Origin: CAZOVB01 sp964583095
GTDB taxonomy: Bacteria; Planctomycetota; Phycisphaerae; SM23-33
Length of the DNA stretch: 26,588 nt
NCBI GenBank assembly: GCA_964583095.1
Contig: CAZOVB010000062.1
Location: 1-26,588 of the forward strand
Direction of reading: 5' to 3'
Positions 1 to 8,883 of the stretch are shown here, in pieces; positions within the stretch are counted from its first letter, which is position 1, and each line of letters opens with the position of its first letter. Made by a program: the position numbers and the translations under genes. Under the pieces are notes generated by a model. That model was not told the DNA's origin. It was given only the letters and a program-made list of their open reading frames with translations, and ran no database searches.

Positions 1-21
1 AACCAACTGAGCTACAAGCCC
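1..21 (-). tRNA. 5' end of a tRNA, most like tRNA-Ile (partial, cut by window edge)
   Basis: Read on the minus strand from position 21, the sequence is GGGCTTGTAGCTCAGTTGGT followed by T. This is the acceptor 5' strand, the U8-A9 turn and the D-stem and loop start of a bacterial tRNA. GGGCTTGTAGCTCAG resembles tRNA-Ile(GAU) genes, but the anticodon lies outside the window, so the isotype is an inference. No 16S rRNA gene lies upstream, at higher coordinates, so this is not the spacer tRNA of an rRNA operon transcribed through this window. Confidence 0.72.
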
Positions 22-55
22 GCCTGTGGTAAAAATCGACCTCTCCACCCGAAGG

Positions 56-88
56 GCGAAAGGATCGAAGGCTTTTTGGGTTTGTCAA
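56..88 (-). promoter_or_regulatory. Candidate sigma70 -35 box for the tRNA
   Basis: A consensus TTGACA lies on the minus strand at 88-83. The matching -10 region, 16-17 bp downstream, is weak (GATCCT/ATCCTT). Start of transcription would be near position 50, about 30 nt before the tRNA. Only the -35 half is convincing. Confidence 0.3.
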
Positions 89-225
89 ACAACCTGCCCA
101 GGCCGAGTCGCCCAGACCATCGCACCCGATTGGTGCGAGCCCCCTAGTGTATCTTTCCGCAAAGGCGTGTCAATACGGTTTCGGAAATTCAGGCGACTTT
201 CTTGAGCAAGGCCCCGATCGCCGCG

Positions 226-248
226 AAAAAGCCCTCTATTCAGGGCTT
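226..248 (-). terminator. Intrinsic terminator overlapping the WD40 gene stop codon
   Basis: On the minus strand AAGCCCT (248-242) pairs perfectly with AGGGCTT (235-229) around a six-base loop, and the U-run continues to 226. The TGA stop of the WD40 gene (242-240) lies inside the hairpin, so the terminator starts within the last codons. Confidence 0.8.
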
Positions 249-2585
249 GGAGGCAGTGGGTTCTGCCCCGGCCAGGCGGTAAAAACTGATCGTGCCGTTG
301 GCGTTGCAGACCAAAAGCGATCCGTCGGGCATGGACTCCAAGTCGGAAACCGGGCCGGGGTTTTCCTGCGTGCCCAGCAGGTGGAGCTTGTCGCCGTCAA
401 TACGTCCTACCGCCAGGGACCTCTGCGGGTACTCCCCTACCAGCGCTACCCAGTGTTTCTGGTCGGCGAGGACCACCACCTTGTGAATCTCCTGGTTGAG
501 CTGGATATGGCCTTTGCGATTGTAGCTCCATTGGCGCTTTCGAATCTGCTGGAGGATCATCTGGAGGCGCCTTGCGGCCTCGGGACTTGCAGGCTTGGCC
601 TGGGCAAGCCAGGCCGCCACCTCGGGTCCGGCCCGGTTGAGGGCATCGGTGGCTGCCTTGCGTTTTTTGAAGGACCTGCTGGAGAGCTGCTCCACTTGCT
701 TACGGGCCTCTGCCAGGGTCAATCCCTCCTGTTGGGGCGGGCTTTTGAACAGGTCCATGCGCCCCTCGCAGGCCAGAAGAAAGCCGCTGACCTCCTCGCC
801 TACCGGGGCCAGCACGCGCCTGCCCGAGTAAAGAGGATCGTCTTCCTTGAGCTCCAGGTCGCAAGTGACACAGTCGCCCGAGGCATCGAGATTCACGAGA
901 TGGATCCTGTTGGCGGCCAGGAAGATCCCGTGCATTCCGGACAGGTCCGCAGAGGCGGCTTCGACCGATTCGCCTCCCCACCGACTGCTGCCCATGCGGA
1001 GGTCGCCGGAATCTTCCCTATGGAAATTCATCCCACGAATCTTCTCACCGCTGCCGGCGGAGAAGAAGACGACGGACTCCTCGAATCCGTAGGAGTTGTG
1101 CGCCGCCAGCGTTTGGCCATCGGCACTTAGAAATACCCTCGCGCCGTAGCTGAACTGCTCTCCCGCGGCGACCTTTTTGGTTTTTCCTTCCGGCCCGACT
1201 ACGTAGACACAGGTATCACAGACGGCTGCGACAACTGGAGCATCGGTCGCTACAGAGATGGATTCGATCCCCTGTCCTTCGAGCATTTTTCGCGTGACGT
1301 TACCGGTTTGCGGATCGAGGAATCGAAGCCCCGAGGCAGAGCCGGTCACCAGTTCCTTGCCGCCGTGGCAGAGCTTGACTCCCGCAGGCCCCGCAGTGAG
1401 CAGGGGTTCGTCGGGGGCGGGGAAGATACGCTTGGTCGAGAAGGTGTCATAGAGCAGGAGGCAATTATCCACGCTGCAGTAGACCCCTGATCCGTCGGCG
1501 GTAAACGCCAGGCCATAGCTGGTACCGGAGGGCAGGACGATCTCCTTGAAGATCTTCCCGTCGACGGGGTCCATCAGGGCCAGCCGATTTCTTTCATCCT
1601 CCCTGTCGGTGCGTTGGATCAGGGCGCCGATTTTCTGTTTGTCGGGGCTGAGCACGGCCCGGTAGCAGCCAAACTCGTCTTCCTTTTCTCCTTGCTTCCA
1701 GACGGGCTCGTTCTTCCCGGCGTCCCACATCATCACGCCCCGATCGGAGCCGGCCATGATGGCCAGATGGTCTTCGGGCCCGGGCGAGATGGTGCTGAAG
1801 GTCCCGGGGCCGTTGGCCGTATCGGGTACAAGCTCGCCATCTTCGTCCTTGACCATGGGCGGGGCCAGGAGAACCTTTGGCTTGCCGGATTCCATGTCCC
1901 AGATTCTCAGCGTATCGTCGGGGCCTCCGGTGAGGAACTTCTTGCCTGCCAGGACGAAGCATGCGGTGTAGAAATCGGACTTGCCCGCCCCGGAGAATCT
2001 GCGGAGCCGGCTTCCACTCTCGATATCCCACAGCGAGCAGGAGCCGTCGGAACCGACCACCACGAAGCAGTCGCCATCGGGATGCATGGCCAGTCGCATC
2101 GGCTCGTCGCGGAGGCGGTACTCGCTGAGGACCTTGCCGGTTTTGATATCGTAGCGGGCGATGTAGCCGCCGTAGTCGGCCACAAGGACTTCACTGGTTC
2201 CCGGGATTGCCACCGCGTCCCAGACGTACGTCCGGCTCTTCTGCTGGAAGCGGAATCGCTGCTTGCGTGTCCGGGCATCCCAGACGTAAACGGACCCGCC
2301 GTTGCCGGTGGTCAGGACGGCATTTTGCCCGGGCAGGACCAGCACGTGGTTCATGTCGCTGTCGGTGCGGAATCGCGAGTCCCCGATGGTGCGCACATGC
2401 TGGAGGAAGCGAGGCTTCTGCTTTTTTTCACCGATGGGGGCGGCGATCTGGTCGCGAATCTGTTCCAACCCTCCGCCGCCCTGGCCGGAATCCTGTGCCC
2501 AGGCGGGACCGAGCCCGCCGAAAACCCCTGCCACCATCGCACTCAGTGCCCAAAGTCTTGGAGAAATGCCTGAAGTGCCCGTCAT
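240..2585 (-). CDS. Secreted WD40/beta-propeller protein with C-terminal helical insertion
   Basis: This 781-residue protein has a signal peptide (hydrophobic residues about 12-29, AWA cleavage site near residue 30) followed by WD40-type blades. WD signatures are visible as VWDARTRK near 101, LWDIESGS near 185, IWDMESGK near 228 and MWDAGK near 286. Further propeller-like repeats run to about residue 615. Residues about 622-684 form a charged helical stretch (LTLAEARKQVEQL to LQMILQQIRKR) that interrupts the propeller, and the sequence returns to blade-like strands to the end. Similar short helical segments occur in planctomycete WD40 proteins. The role is unknown; a periplasmic or exported scaffold is plausible. 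It is the last gene of the minus-strand run, 41 bp after ffh. No enzyme motif is visible. Confidence 0.8.
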   Translation of the reverse strand: MTGTSGISPRLWALSAMVAGVFGGLGPAWAQDSGQGGGGLEQIRDQIAAPIGEKKQKPRFLQHVRTIGDSRFRTDSDMNHVLVLPGQNAVLTTGNGGSVYVWDARTRKQRFRFQQKSRTYVWDAVAIPGTSEVLVADYGGYIARYDIKTGKVLSEYRLRDEPMRLAMHPDGDCFVVVGSDGSCSLWDIESGSRLRRFSGAGKSDFYTACFVLAGKKFLTGGPDDTLRIWDMESGKPKVLLAPPMVKDEDGELVPDTANGPGTFSTISPGPEDHLAIMAGSDRGVMMWDAGKNEPVWKQGEKEDEFGCYRAVLSPDKQKIGALIQRTDREDERNRLALMDPVDGKIFKEIVLPSGTSYGLAFTADGSGVYCSVDNCLLLYDTFSTKRIFPAPDEPLLTAGPAGVKLCHGGKELVTGSASGLRFLDPQTGNVTRKMLEGQGIESISVATDAPVVAAVCDTCVYVVGPEGKTKKVAAGEQFSYGARVFLSADGQTLAAHNSYGFEESVVFFSAGSGEKIRGMNFHREDSGDLRMGSSRWGGESVEAASADLSGMHGIFLAANRIHLVNLDASGDCVTCDLELKEDDPLYSGRRVLAPVGEEVSGFLLACEGRMDLFKSPPQQEGLTLAEARKQVEQLSSRSFKKRKAATDALNRAGPEVAAWLAQAKPASPEAARRLQMILQQIRKRQWSYNRKGHIQLNQEIHKVVVLADQKHWVALVGEYPQRSLAVGRIDGDKLHLLGTQENPGPVSDLESMPDGSLLVCNANGTISFYRLAGAEPTASKP

Positions 2586-2626
2586 GATAACCCCGTCTTT
2601 CCGCCAGGCGGTCGCGGCCCCGGCTG

Positions 2627-4060
2627 TTAGCGTTTCTTTTTTCGCCTCCTGCGTTTAGCCTTTTCCTTGGCCGAGAGACGCTTGGAACGTTGTTTGACTT
2701 TGAATTTCGGCTGGCCTCCCGCCATGCCGACCTGTCCCATCTGGGAGGCGAACTTCATCCGATCGCGCATGCCCATCCCGGCCATCTGTTTCATCATGTT
2801 CGAGGCCATGGAGAAGCTCTTGATCAGCCCGGAGACTTCCTGGGTCTCGGTTCCCGAGCCCTTGGCGATTCTGCGCCGGCGGGAAGCCTCGATGACCTGC
2901 GGGTCCTCGCGCTCCGTCGGGGTCATGGAGTTGATGATGGCCTCCATGCGGTTGAATTCCTCTCCGGACATCTGCATCTGGTCGATCTGGGAGCCGACGC
3001 CGGGCATGAGCTTGAGCATCTGCTTGATGGGGCCCATCTTCTGCATCTGCTTCATCTGGGCCTTGAAGTCATCGAGCGTGAACTTGCCCTGGGCCATCTT
3101 CTCCTGCATCTTGGCCTGTTCCTGCTCGTCGAACTGCTCCTGGGCCTTTTCGACCAGGGTTACCACGTCGCCCATGCCCAGGATGCGTCCGGCCATGCGG
3201 TCGGGATGAAACTCCTCCAGGTCGTCCATCTTCTCGCCGACACCGATGAACTTGATCGGCTTGCCGGTGACCTTCTTGACCGACAGGGCCGCACCGCCGC
3301 GGGCGTCGGAATCGAACTTGGTCAGGATCACGCCGTCCAGTTCGAGGCTGTCGTTGAATTCCTTGGCGGAATTTACGGCGTCCTGGCCGGTCATGGCGTC
3401 GCAGACGAGGTAGATCTGGTGGGGCTTGACGGCCGAGGAGATATCCTTGGCCTGCTGCATCATCTCGGCATCGACATGGAGGCGACCGGCGGTGTCGATG
3501 ATGACCACGTCGTGGCCGTTGCTTTGAGCGTGTGTGACGGCCTTTCGGGCCACGCGGACCGGGTTTTTCTCTCCCTCGATGCGGAAGACGGGGGTATCGA
3601 CCTGCTCGCCGACGATGGAGAGCTGGTCCACAGCGGCCGGCCTCTGGAGGTCGCAGGCGGCCATGATCGGGTTCTTGCCCTTCTTTCGCAGGTAGCGGGC
3701 CACCTTGCCGCAGTGAGTGGTTTTGCCGGCGCCCTGGAGCCCTGCCATCATGATGATGGTCGGCGGGGGCGAGACGAAGTAGATCCGCGTATCGACAGGC
3801 CCCATCAGGTCGACCAGTTCGTCGTGGACGATTTTGATCATCACCTGGCCCGGATGGAGGGATTTGATGACCTCGGCTCCCGAGGCCTTTTCGGTCACGT
3901 CGGTGCAGAATTCACGCACGACCTGGTAGTTGACATCGGCTTCGAGCAGCGCGGTACGGACCTCGCGCATGGCGTCCTGAACGTTCTGCTCGCTGATGCG
4001 GCCCCGGCCGGACATCTTGCGGAAAATATCGGAAAACTTGTCGGTCAGTGCTTCAAACAT
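2627..4060 (-). CDS. ffh: Signal recognition particle protein Ffh (SRP54 GTPase)
   Basis: Ffh binds 4.5S/SRP RNA and nascent signal sequences and delivers ribosomes to the receptor FtsY at the membrane. The 477-residue protein has the N-terminal four-helix domain (1-90). The G domain shows G1 GLQGAGKTT at 107-115, DTAGR at 189-193 and TKFD at 247-250. The methionine-rich M domain begins near 320 and includes the RNA-binding stretch SRRRRIAKGSG at 393-403. The length fits the family. The C-terminus ends in an unusually lysine/arginine-rich tail (RLSAKEKAKRRRRKKKR). The start ATG lacks an obvious Shine-Dalgarno; a TAAGAT -10-like hexamer ends nine bases upstream, so a very short or absent leader is possible. 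mtnP lies 62 bp upstream on the same strand. Confidence 0.97.
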   Translation of the reverse strand: MFEALTDKFSDIFRKMSGRGRISEQNVQDAMREVRTALLEADVNYQVVREFCTDVTEKASGAEVIKSLHPGQVMIKIVHDELVDLMGPVDTRIYFVSPPPTIIMMAGLQGAGKTTHCGKVARYLRKKGKNPIMAACDLQRPAAVDQLSIVGEQVDTPVFRIEGEKNPVRVARKAVTHAQSNGHDVVIIDTAGRLHVDAEMMQQAKDISSAVKPHQIYLVCDAMTGQDAVNSAKEFNDSLELDGVILTKFDSDARGGAALSVKKVTGKPIKFIGVGEKMDDLEEFHPDRMAGRILGMGDVVTLVEKAQEQFDEQEQAKMQEKMAQGKFTLDDFKAQMKQMQKMGPIKQMLKLMPGVGSQIDQMQMSGEEFNRMEAIINSMTPTEREDPQVIEASRRRRIAKGSGTETQEVSGLIKSFSMASNMMKQMAGMGMRDRMKFASQMGQVGMAGGQPKFKVKQRSKRLSAKEKAKRRRRKKKR

Positions 4061-4122
4061 AGTCGATTTATCTTATCACAAGATCGAACCTGACGAAAGT
4101 GACCATCGCCTCGCTGAGGTCT

Positions 4123-5004
4123 TTACAGGTACTTCTGCACCAGAACGCCGTAGCGTTTCTTGATTTCCGAGCCCAGGAGCTCTCTCTGGGTCCAGATGCC
4201 CAGTTCCAGGGCCGAATGGGCGGGCGAGGCCTCCTGGGCGACCTGGTCGAATCGCGAGATCGCCTGGCGAATGAGGCTCACGGCGTTCTGGGTGGCCTCG
4301 GTGAGGTTCCCGATGATCTCTTTTAGCAATTCGTGCTTATCCAGCTCGGCCGGGGCGGGTTTCCAGCAGTCGTAGTCGCTTGGCAGGCAGACCAGGCCGT
4401 AGGCGATTTCCGCCTCGCGGGCCAGCTTGGCCTCGGGCATACAGGTCATACCGATCAGGTCGCCGCCCCACTGGCGGTGCATTTCGCTCTCGGCCCGGGT
4501 GCTGAAGGCAGGGCCTTCCATGCAGACGTAGGTTCCTCCGTCGTGAACGGTTGTCTGAACCGCATCGGCACAGGAGAGCAGGTGTTTGCGAAGGATCGGG
4601 CAAAACGGGCTGGAGAACTCCACGTGGACGGCCAGGTCGTCTTCGAAGAAAGTCGGGCTCCGCCGGTAGGTTTTGTCGATCACCTGGTCGGGTATGACCA
4701 GGTGCTTGGGCTCGATCTGCTCCCGCAGGGACCCGACGGCTCCGGAAGCCAGGATGTGCGTGACGCCCAGTTCCTTCAGCGCATAGATGTTGGCGCGGTA
4801 GTTCACCCCGGCCGGCGGATGCACGTGCCCCGGGCCGTGACGATTGATCAGGACGATATCCGTCCCGTCCCAGGAGGTCTGGGTCAGGGGCGATGAGGTG
4901 GGACCAAAGGGGGTCTGAACAGGCTGGGAGGCCTCCGAACTGTCCGGGCAGAGCGCATCTCCCAGACCGCTGCCTCCGATGATACCGACTTTCACGTTGG
5001 CCAT
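4123..5004 (-). CDS. mtnP: S-methyl-5'-thioadenosine phosphorylase
   Basis: MtnP cleaves methylthioadenosine with phosphate to adenine and methylthioribose-1-phosphate, starting methionine salvage. The 293-residue protein shows the class features: GIIGGSGLG at 8-16, the phosphate-binding NRHGPGH at 54-60, NYRANIYALK at 68-77, and MEGPAFSTRAE at 162-172. IGMTCMPEAKLAREAEIAY follows at 184-202. SDYDCW at 209-214 carries the paired aspartates that distinguish MTA and adenosine-type phosphorylases from guanosine/inosine phosphorylases. No other methionine-salvage gene is in the window, so it may act alone to remove MTA. It is transcribed in the same direction as ffh and the AsmA-like gene, 115 bp downstream of the latter. 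Confidence 0.92.
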   Translation of the reverse strand: MANVKVGIIGGSGLGDALCPDSSEASQPVQTPFGPTSSPLTQTSWDGTDIVLINRHGPGHVHPPAGVNYRANIYALKELGVTHILASGAVGSLREQIEPKHLVIPDQVIDKTYRRSPTFFEDDLAVHVEFSSPFCPILRKHLLSCADAVQTTVHDGGTYVCMEGPAFSTRAESEMHRQWGGDLIGMTCMPEAKLAREAEIAYGLVCLPSDYDCWKPAPAELDKHELLKEIIGNLTEATQNAVSLIRQAISRFDQVAQEASPAHSALELGIWTQRELLGSEIKKRYGVLVQKYL

Positions 5005-5119
5005 ATCTTGCCTGCCTTTCTTTTCACGAACGATGGACGGGCAAGATCATACCGATTGGAAAGCCAGGGCGAAAGTGATTTGGCCTGACCGGCGGATTCT
5101 CCCCGGCAAAGGACTGCTT

Positions 5120-8100
5120 TCAGCTGTTGTCTTCCTGTGAGGGAGCCAGGATGCTCTCGACGATCTTCTGGAGCCCCTGGAGGGGGACGCTGCGCAGGAT
5201 GGGATTTTCCACCGTCCCGCTGACCTTGACCACGAAGAGTCCTTCGGCGATGAACTTGGCGATTTCATCGGCCACCTTGCCGATGGTGGGCAGTTTTCCC
5301 GGCGGACCGGCAACGAAGGTCAGCCGAAGCCGCTTGTTCTTGAGCACCATGTTGCCCGAGCCGATCAGCGACAGTGCGTTGCCGTTGAGCAGGATCTCGT
5401 TGAAGATCAGCTTGCCTCGGCTGATCTCGTATTGGGCCGAGGCCTCGGTAAAGGCTGAATCGGTCGGCAGGGTCAGGTAAACCACATGCAGGAAACCCAG
5501 CATGACCGGGAGCTTGTAGAGCTTGGCCTTTTTGATCTGTATTCTGCCCTCTGCCTTGAGGCTTTCCTGCCCGGCGCGGGCAACAATGCTCACGCGCCCC
5601 CCCAGTTTGCCGGAGACCGAGGCCCGCTTTCGGGGGTCTTCCTGTCCGGCGTTGAAGAGACTGTCCACGTCGATGCGATCGAACTCCAGGCTCAGGCCGT
5701 ACTCGACGTTCTTGGCCAGGCGGATCTCGGCGAATCCAGCCAGCTTGCCCCCGTGAACCTTCCCGGCCAGTTCATCGAAGATGATCACGGAGCTTTGGGC
5801 ATCCTTGTAGACCTTGCCCTCCAGGTCGGTAATCTTCCGGGGGCCCACCTCGATATTCTCCAGGTCCAACGCACCGCGAATGGTCATGCCCTTGGCGCCG
5901 GAGGTGAATTTGCCCGAGACCGACCCGGTGATATTCTTGGGCTCCAGGCCCAGGTCCATCTGGACTTTTGCAACGCTGAAGGATCCTTGCGCCTGCCAGT
6001 TGAGCAGCGCGGGTTTCGCAGCCGGGGGCGCGTCCGAAGACTCCCGGGCCGGGGCATTGCCAGTCTCGGGCTTCTCCTGGGCCGGGGTGAAATCGAACGT
6101 CAGGGATTTGAGATTCAGACCGGCCTTGCCGCCGGGCTTGAACTTGGCTGCCAGGGGGGCGATTTCATCCGGCACCGCGGCCAGGAGCTCCTCGTTGACG
6201 ATAATATCGCGCGCCTCGACGGCAAGGACGCCGTGGCGGGTCTTCTCCTTCAGGTCGATCGTTCCATCGAGCCTGACGTACTGGCCTTCGTGGCGTGCGG
6301 TAAGCTCCTCCAGGGTCACCTGGGTGGGACTTACGCCGATCTTGCCCTCGACGCCGCGAAGCGGCAGGGGGAAGTTCACGTACTGAATGTCCATCCCGTC
6401 CGGCTCGATGGAGAGGGTATAACCGTTTACCTCCTCTTGCCAGAGCCGATGGGTCAGTCCCAGATGGATGTCCGCCTTGCCCTTGGGGCTGAACTGATCC
6501 CAGACCTCCCTGACCTCGGCCGGGCAAGAAAGGTAGAGCGTGCGGTCGAACGGCAGGTTCTTTGCATCGAGGCGCAGATTCAGTTGCGTTTCCTGCTGAT
6601 AGTCCACCCTGCCCCCGAGGGTCACAACGGCATTGCGGTAGGTGCCCGAAAGCCCCTCGACGGGTCCTTCTTCTCCCGAGGCAAGGCTCTCCTCCTGCCC
6701 GGGGCCCAGCAGGACCGTCTCGGGCGTGATGATCAGTTGCCCCCGGACGTTCTCGACGGGCAGGGGGAAGTCTTCATAGGCCAGCGAGACCCCCTGCAGG
6801 TCGGCCACGATCCGAAAGTCCAGATCCTGCCCGCTCGCATCGTGGACGGTCACGCTTGCCCTGTCGATGCGTCCCCGGGCGTGCAGGGCCTCAATGACTC
6901 GCCTCGCCTTGGCCGGCAGGGCTTCGAGGAACGTCCGGTCCAGGGGTAGATCCTGCACCTGCAGGCCGATGCGAGCCTGGTAGTTCTCGTCGCTGGAGAG
7001 GTTCTCCAACTTGCCGCTGAGCGTGGCCAGCCACTGGTCGCCCTGGAAGCTCTGAATGGCGTCGAAGAAGACATTGTCGGCCTCGACGTGAATCGTGCCG
7101 GTCAAACCCTCCAGCGGGTAGGGGAACCCGGCAAAGGTCATGCCGGTCCGGCCGGCCAGGATCAGATCCAGATCCAGCGTCCAGTCCTTTCCCGGCGGCT
7201 GGGTGATCCGGGCTTCGAATCCGAGTCTGCCCCGGGGGGAGAGTTTCTTCCAGACATACGAGAGTTTTTCGCCCATGGCCTGTTTGAGCCGCTCATCCAG
7301 GGGGATGCTTCGGGCGGCGATTTTGACCTTGAGGACGCCATCGGCATCGACTCCACCCGAAATGGAGATGTTATCCTGCCCGGCGGGGGTGTCGCCCTGG
7401 GACACCAGGTCGAAGGACTCCACGCCCTTGGCGTTGAACCGGATCCGCCCGGAGAGGTCCTTGATGGGATAGGGAAAATGCCGATACGCCGCCCGGACAT
7501 CGGTAAGCTGGGCTTGGCCGCTGAGCTGGAGTTCTCCCGCCTGGGGCCTTTGTGCGTCAATGGCGACGTTCATTCGTCCTCGGGGCTGGAAGCGTTTGTG
7601 AATCTGCTCCATCGCGTCGCGGATCGGGCCCTGCATCCGGGCAAGTTCGGGGATTTCCAGATCGGCCAGGACCAGTTTGACATCGCAGAAGCAATGCGGA
7701 TCGTCGTAGGTTCCTGCCTCGGAGTCGCTGTCCGGGCCCTGGGTGACGGGCTTGCCGTATTGCCCCCAGAGCTTGAAGCGGACACCCCCCGCCTGGGGCA
7801 GAACGCCGGTAACAAAGGCTGACTCCTCCCGGTTTGGGGCAAGGGCGGTCCGGCCATCGCCGGCGGATTCTTTTCCGGCTTTGCCCAGGTAGAGCACTTT
7901 CTTTCGGGTATCGAGGTAGATAATGCCGGTCACATCGTTTACCTGGACCCCGCCGTGTTCCACGGGGAGTCGAAGCGAGGCCATGGAGAGGCGAATCTGG
8001 TACAGGTGGGATCTGAACGGGTCTTCCTGGACCTCGAAGCTGTCCTCGTTGCCGCTGTAGTGGAGATCCTGGAGGAGTTTGACGACCTTGGGCGGCAGGA

Positions 8101-8845
8101 GGAAACGGGGCGGGCCGATTCCCTCGAGGTTCAGTTTCCGCACGCTGCCATTGGAGGGATCGACCACGAGGGAGCCGCGCTCCACGCGATCGGCGTCTTC
8201 GAACTGCACCTGGTAGCTTCCGTCGGCCTGGGGGGTGGCGGTCACGGTGAGCTTGTCGTAGGCCTGGGACTGCTTGATGCCCGAGATACTGCTGTAGGAA
8301 TAGACCGTCGCATCGCGGAATCGGATGGTTGGGCGAGGCATGTCGGCCGACTCGGCCCCCTCTTCAGGCTCCGGTTTTGCCGGCACCTTGAAGAAGGAGA
8401 AGTTCACGACCTGGGAATCTTCCCAGACAAGCCTCAGCTCGGCCCCGGAGCAGAGGATTTCGGTTGGATACAACTGCCCGGTCGAGAGGAGCTTCCAGGG
8501 GTTGTGCCAGAGCAGGATGCTTCGGGCGTGGATGGGCGGTCCCTTGCGGGTGTCGCCCTCGATACTGCCCCGGATGGTGACGCCTTCGAGTTTCACCGGG
8601 GAGAACACCCCGTAGCGGGCCGACTGGATCGAAACCGAAGCGCCGTTGGAGAAATCGCGCAGGGCCTTTTCGGCCAACCTGCGGATCCGGGCCTCATTGG
8701 TCAGGTACCAGTATCCGTAGAACATGGCCACGATCATCGCCAGGATGATCAGACCCACTCCCCTGCGGCGGGGAGAGACGTACCGCCAACTGCGGCGCCT
8801 GCGCCGGGGCAGGTACTGCCGGATTGCCAGGATCAGCCGTTTCAT
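5120..8845 (-). CDS. AsmA/TamB-like inner-membrane-anchored periplasmic protein with internal repeats
   Basis: This 1241-residue protein has a very basic N-terminus, one transmembrane helix at about 29-48, and a long beta-rich periplasmic part ending in an AsmA-like C-terminal domain (roughly 970-1235). Such proteins are thought to act in envelope lipid transport or assembly; that role is family knowledge, not shown here. The middle contains tandem repeats. FP[YL]P-containing motifs followed by a glycine recur at 457, 574, 693 and 825. A preceding F-x-P-x-G motif (or a variant) recurs at 419, 535, 654, 785 and 902, and an 'LP[LF]DRT-like' segment at about 514, 633, 764 and 881. The repeat length is about 117-132 residues. 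There is no clear Shine-Dalgarno at the ATG. The UvrC-like gene ends only 38 bp upstream, so the two are probably co-transcribed. Confidence 0.8.
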   Translation of the reverse strand: MKRLILAIRQYLPRRRRRSWRYVSPRRRGVGLIILAMIVAMFYGYWYLTNEARIRRLAEKALRDFSNGASVSIQSARYGVFSPVKLEGVTIRGSIEGDTRKGPPIHARSILLWHNPWKLLSTGQLYPTEILCSGAELRLVWEDSQVVNFSFFKVPAKPEPEEGAESADMPRPTIRFRDATVYSYSSISGIKQSQAYDKLTVTATPQADGSYQVQFEDADRVERGSLVVDPSNGSVRKLNLEGIGPPRFLLPPKVVKLLQDLHYSGNEDSFEVQEDPFRSHLYQIRLSMASLRLPVEHGGVQVNDVTGIIYLDTRKKVLYLGKAGKESAGDGRTALAPNREESAFVTGVLPQAGGVRFKLWGQYGKPVTQGPDSDSEAGTYDDPHCFCDVKLVLADLEIPELARMQGPIRDAMEQIHKRFQPRGRMNVAIDAQRPQAGELQLSGQAQLTDVRAAYRHFPYPIKDLSGRIRFNAKGVESFDLVSQGDTPAGQDNISISGGVDADGVLKVKIAARSIPLDERLKQAMGEKLSYVWKKLSPRGRLGFEARITQPPGKDWTLDLDLILAGRTGMTFAGFPYPLEGLTGTIHVEADNVFFDAIQSFQGDQWLATLSGKLENLSSDENYQARIGLQVQDLPLDRTFLEALPAKARRVIEALHARGRIDRASVTVHDASGQDLDFRIVADLQGVSLAYEDFPLPVENVRGQLIITPETVLLGPGQEESLASGEEGPVEGLSGTYRNAVVTLGGRVDYQQETQLNLRLDAKNLPFDRTLYLSCPAEVREVWDQFSPKGKADIHLGLTHRLWQEEVNGYTLSIEPDGMDIQYVNFPLPLRGVEGKIGVSPTQVTLEELTARHEGQYVRLDGTIDLKEKTRHGVLAVEARDIIVNEELLAAVPDEIAPLAAKFKPGGKAGLNLKSLTFDFTPAQEKPETGNAPARESSDAPPAAKPALLNWQAQGSFSVAKVQMDLGLEPKNITGSVSGKFTSGAKGMTIRGALDLENIEVGPRKITDLEGKVYKDAQSSVIIFDELAGKVHGGKLAGFAEIRLAKNVEYGLSLEFDRIDVDSLFNAGQEDPRKRASVSGKLGGRVSIVARAGQESLKAEGRIQIKKAKLYKLPVMLGFLHVVYLTLPTDSAFTEASAQYEISRGKLIFNEILLNGNALSLIGSGNMVLKNKRLRLTFVAGPPGKLPTIGKVADEIAKFIAEGLFVVKVSGTVENPILRSVPLQGLQKIVESILAPSQEDNS

Positions 8846-8883
8846 GAAAGGGAAGATGCGTCTCCAGGGACAGACATTCTACC

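Noticed and set aside
120..138. Terminator hairpin TCGCACC/GGTGCGA
   Set aside because: A perfect stem but no U-run on either strand and no gene ending next to it.
2690..4093. Long plus-strand ORF opposite ffh
   Set aside because: It is the complement of ffh with His/Leu/Asp-biased composition typical of an antisense shadow; the same holds for long plus-strand ORFs opposite mtnP, the AsmA-like gene, the UvrC-like gene, alkaline phosphatase and rpsA.
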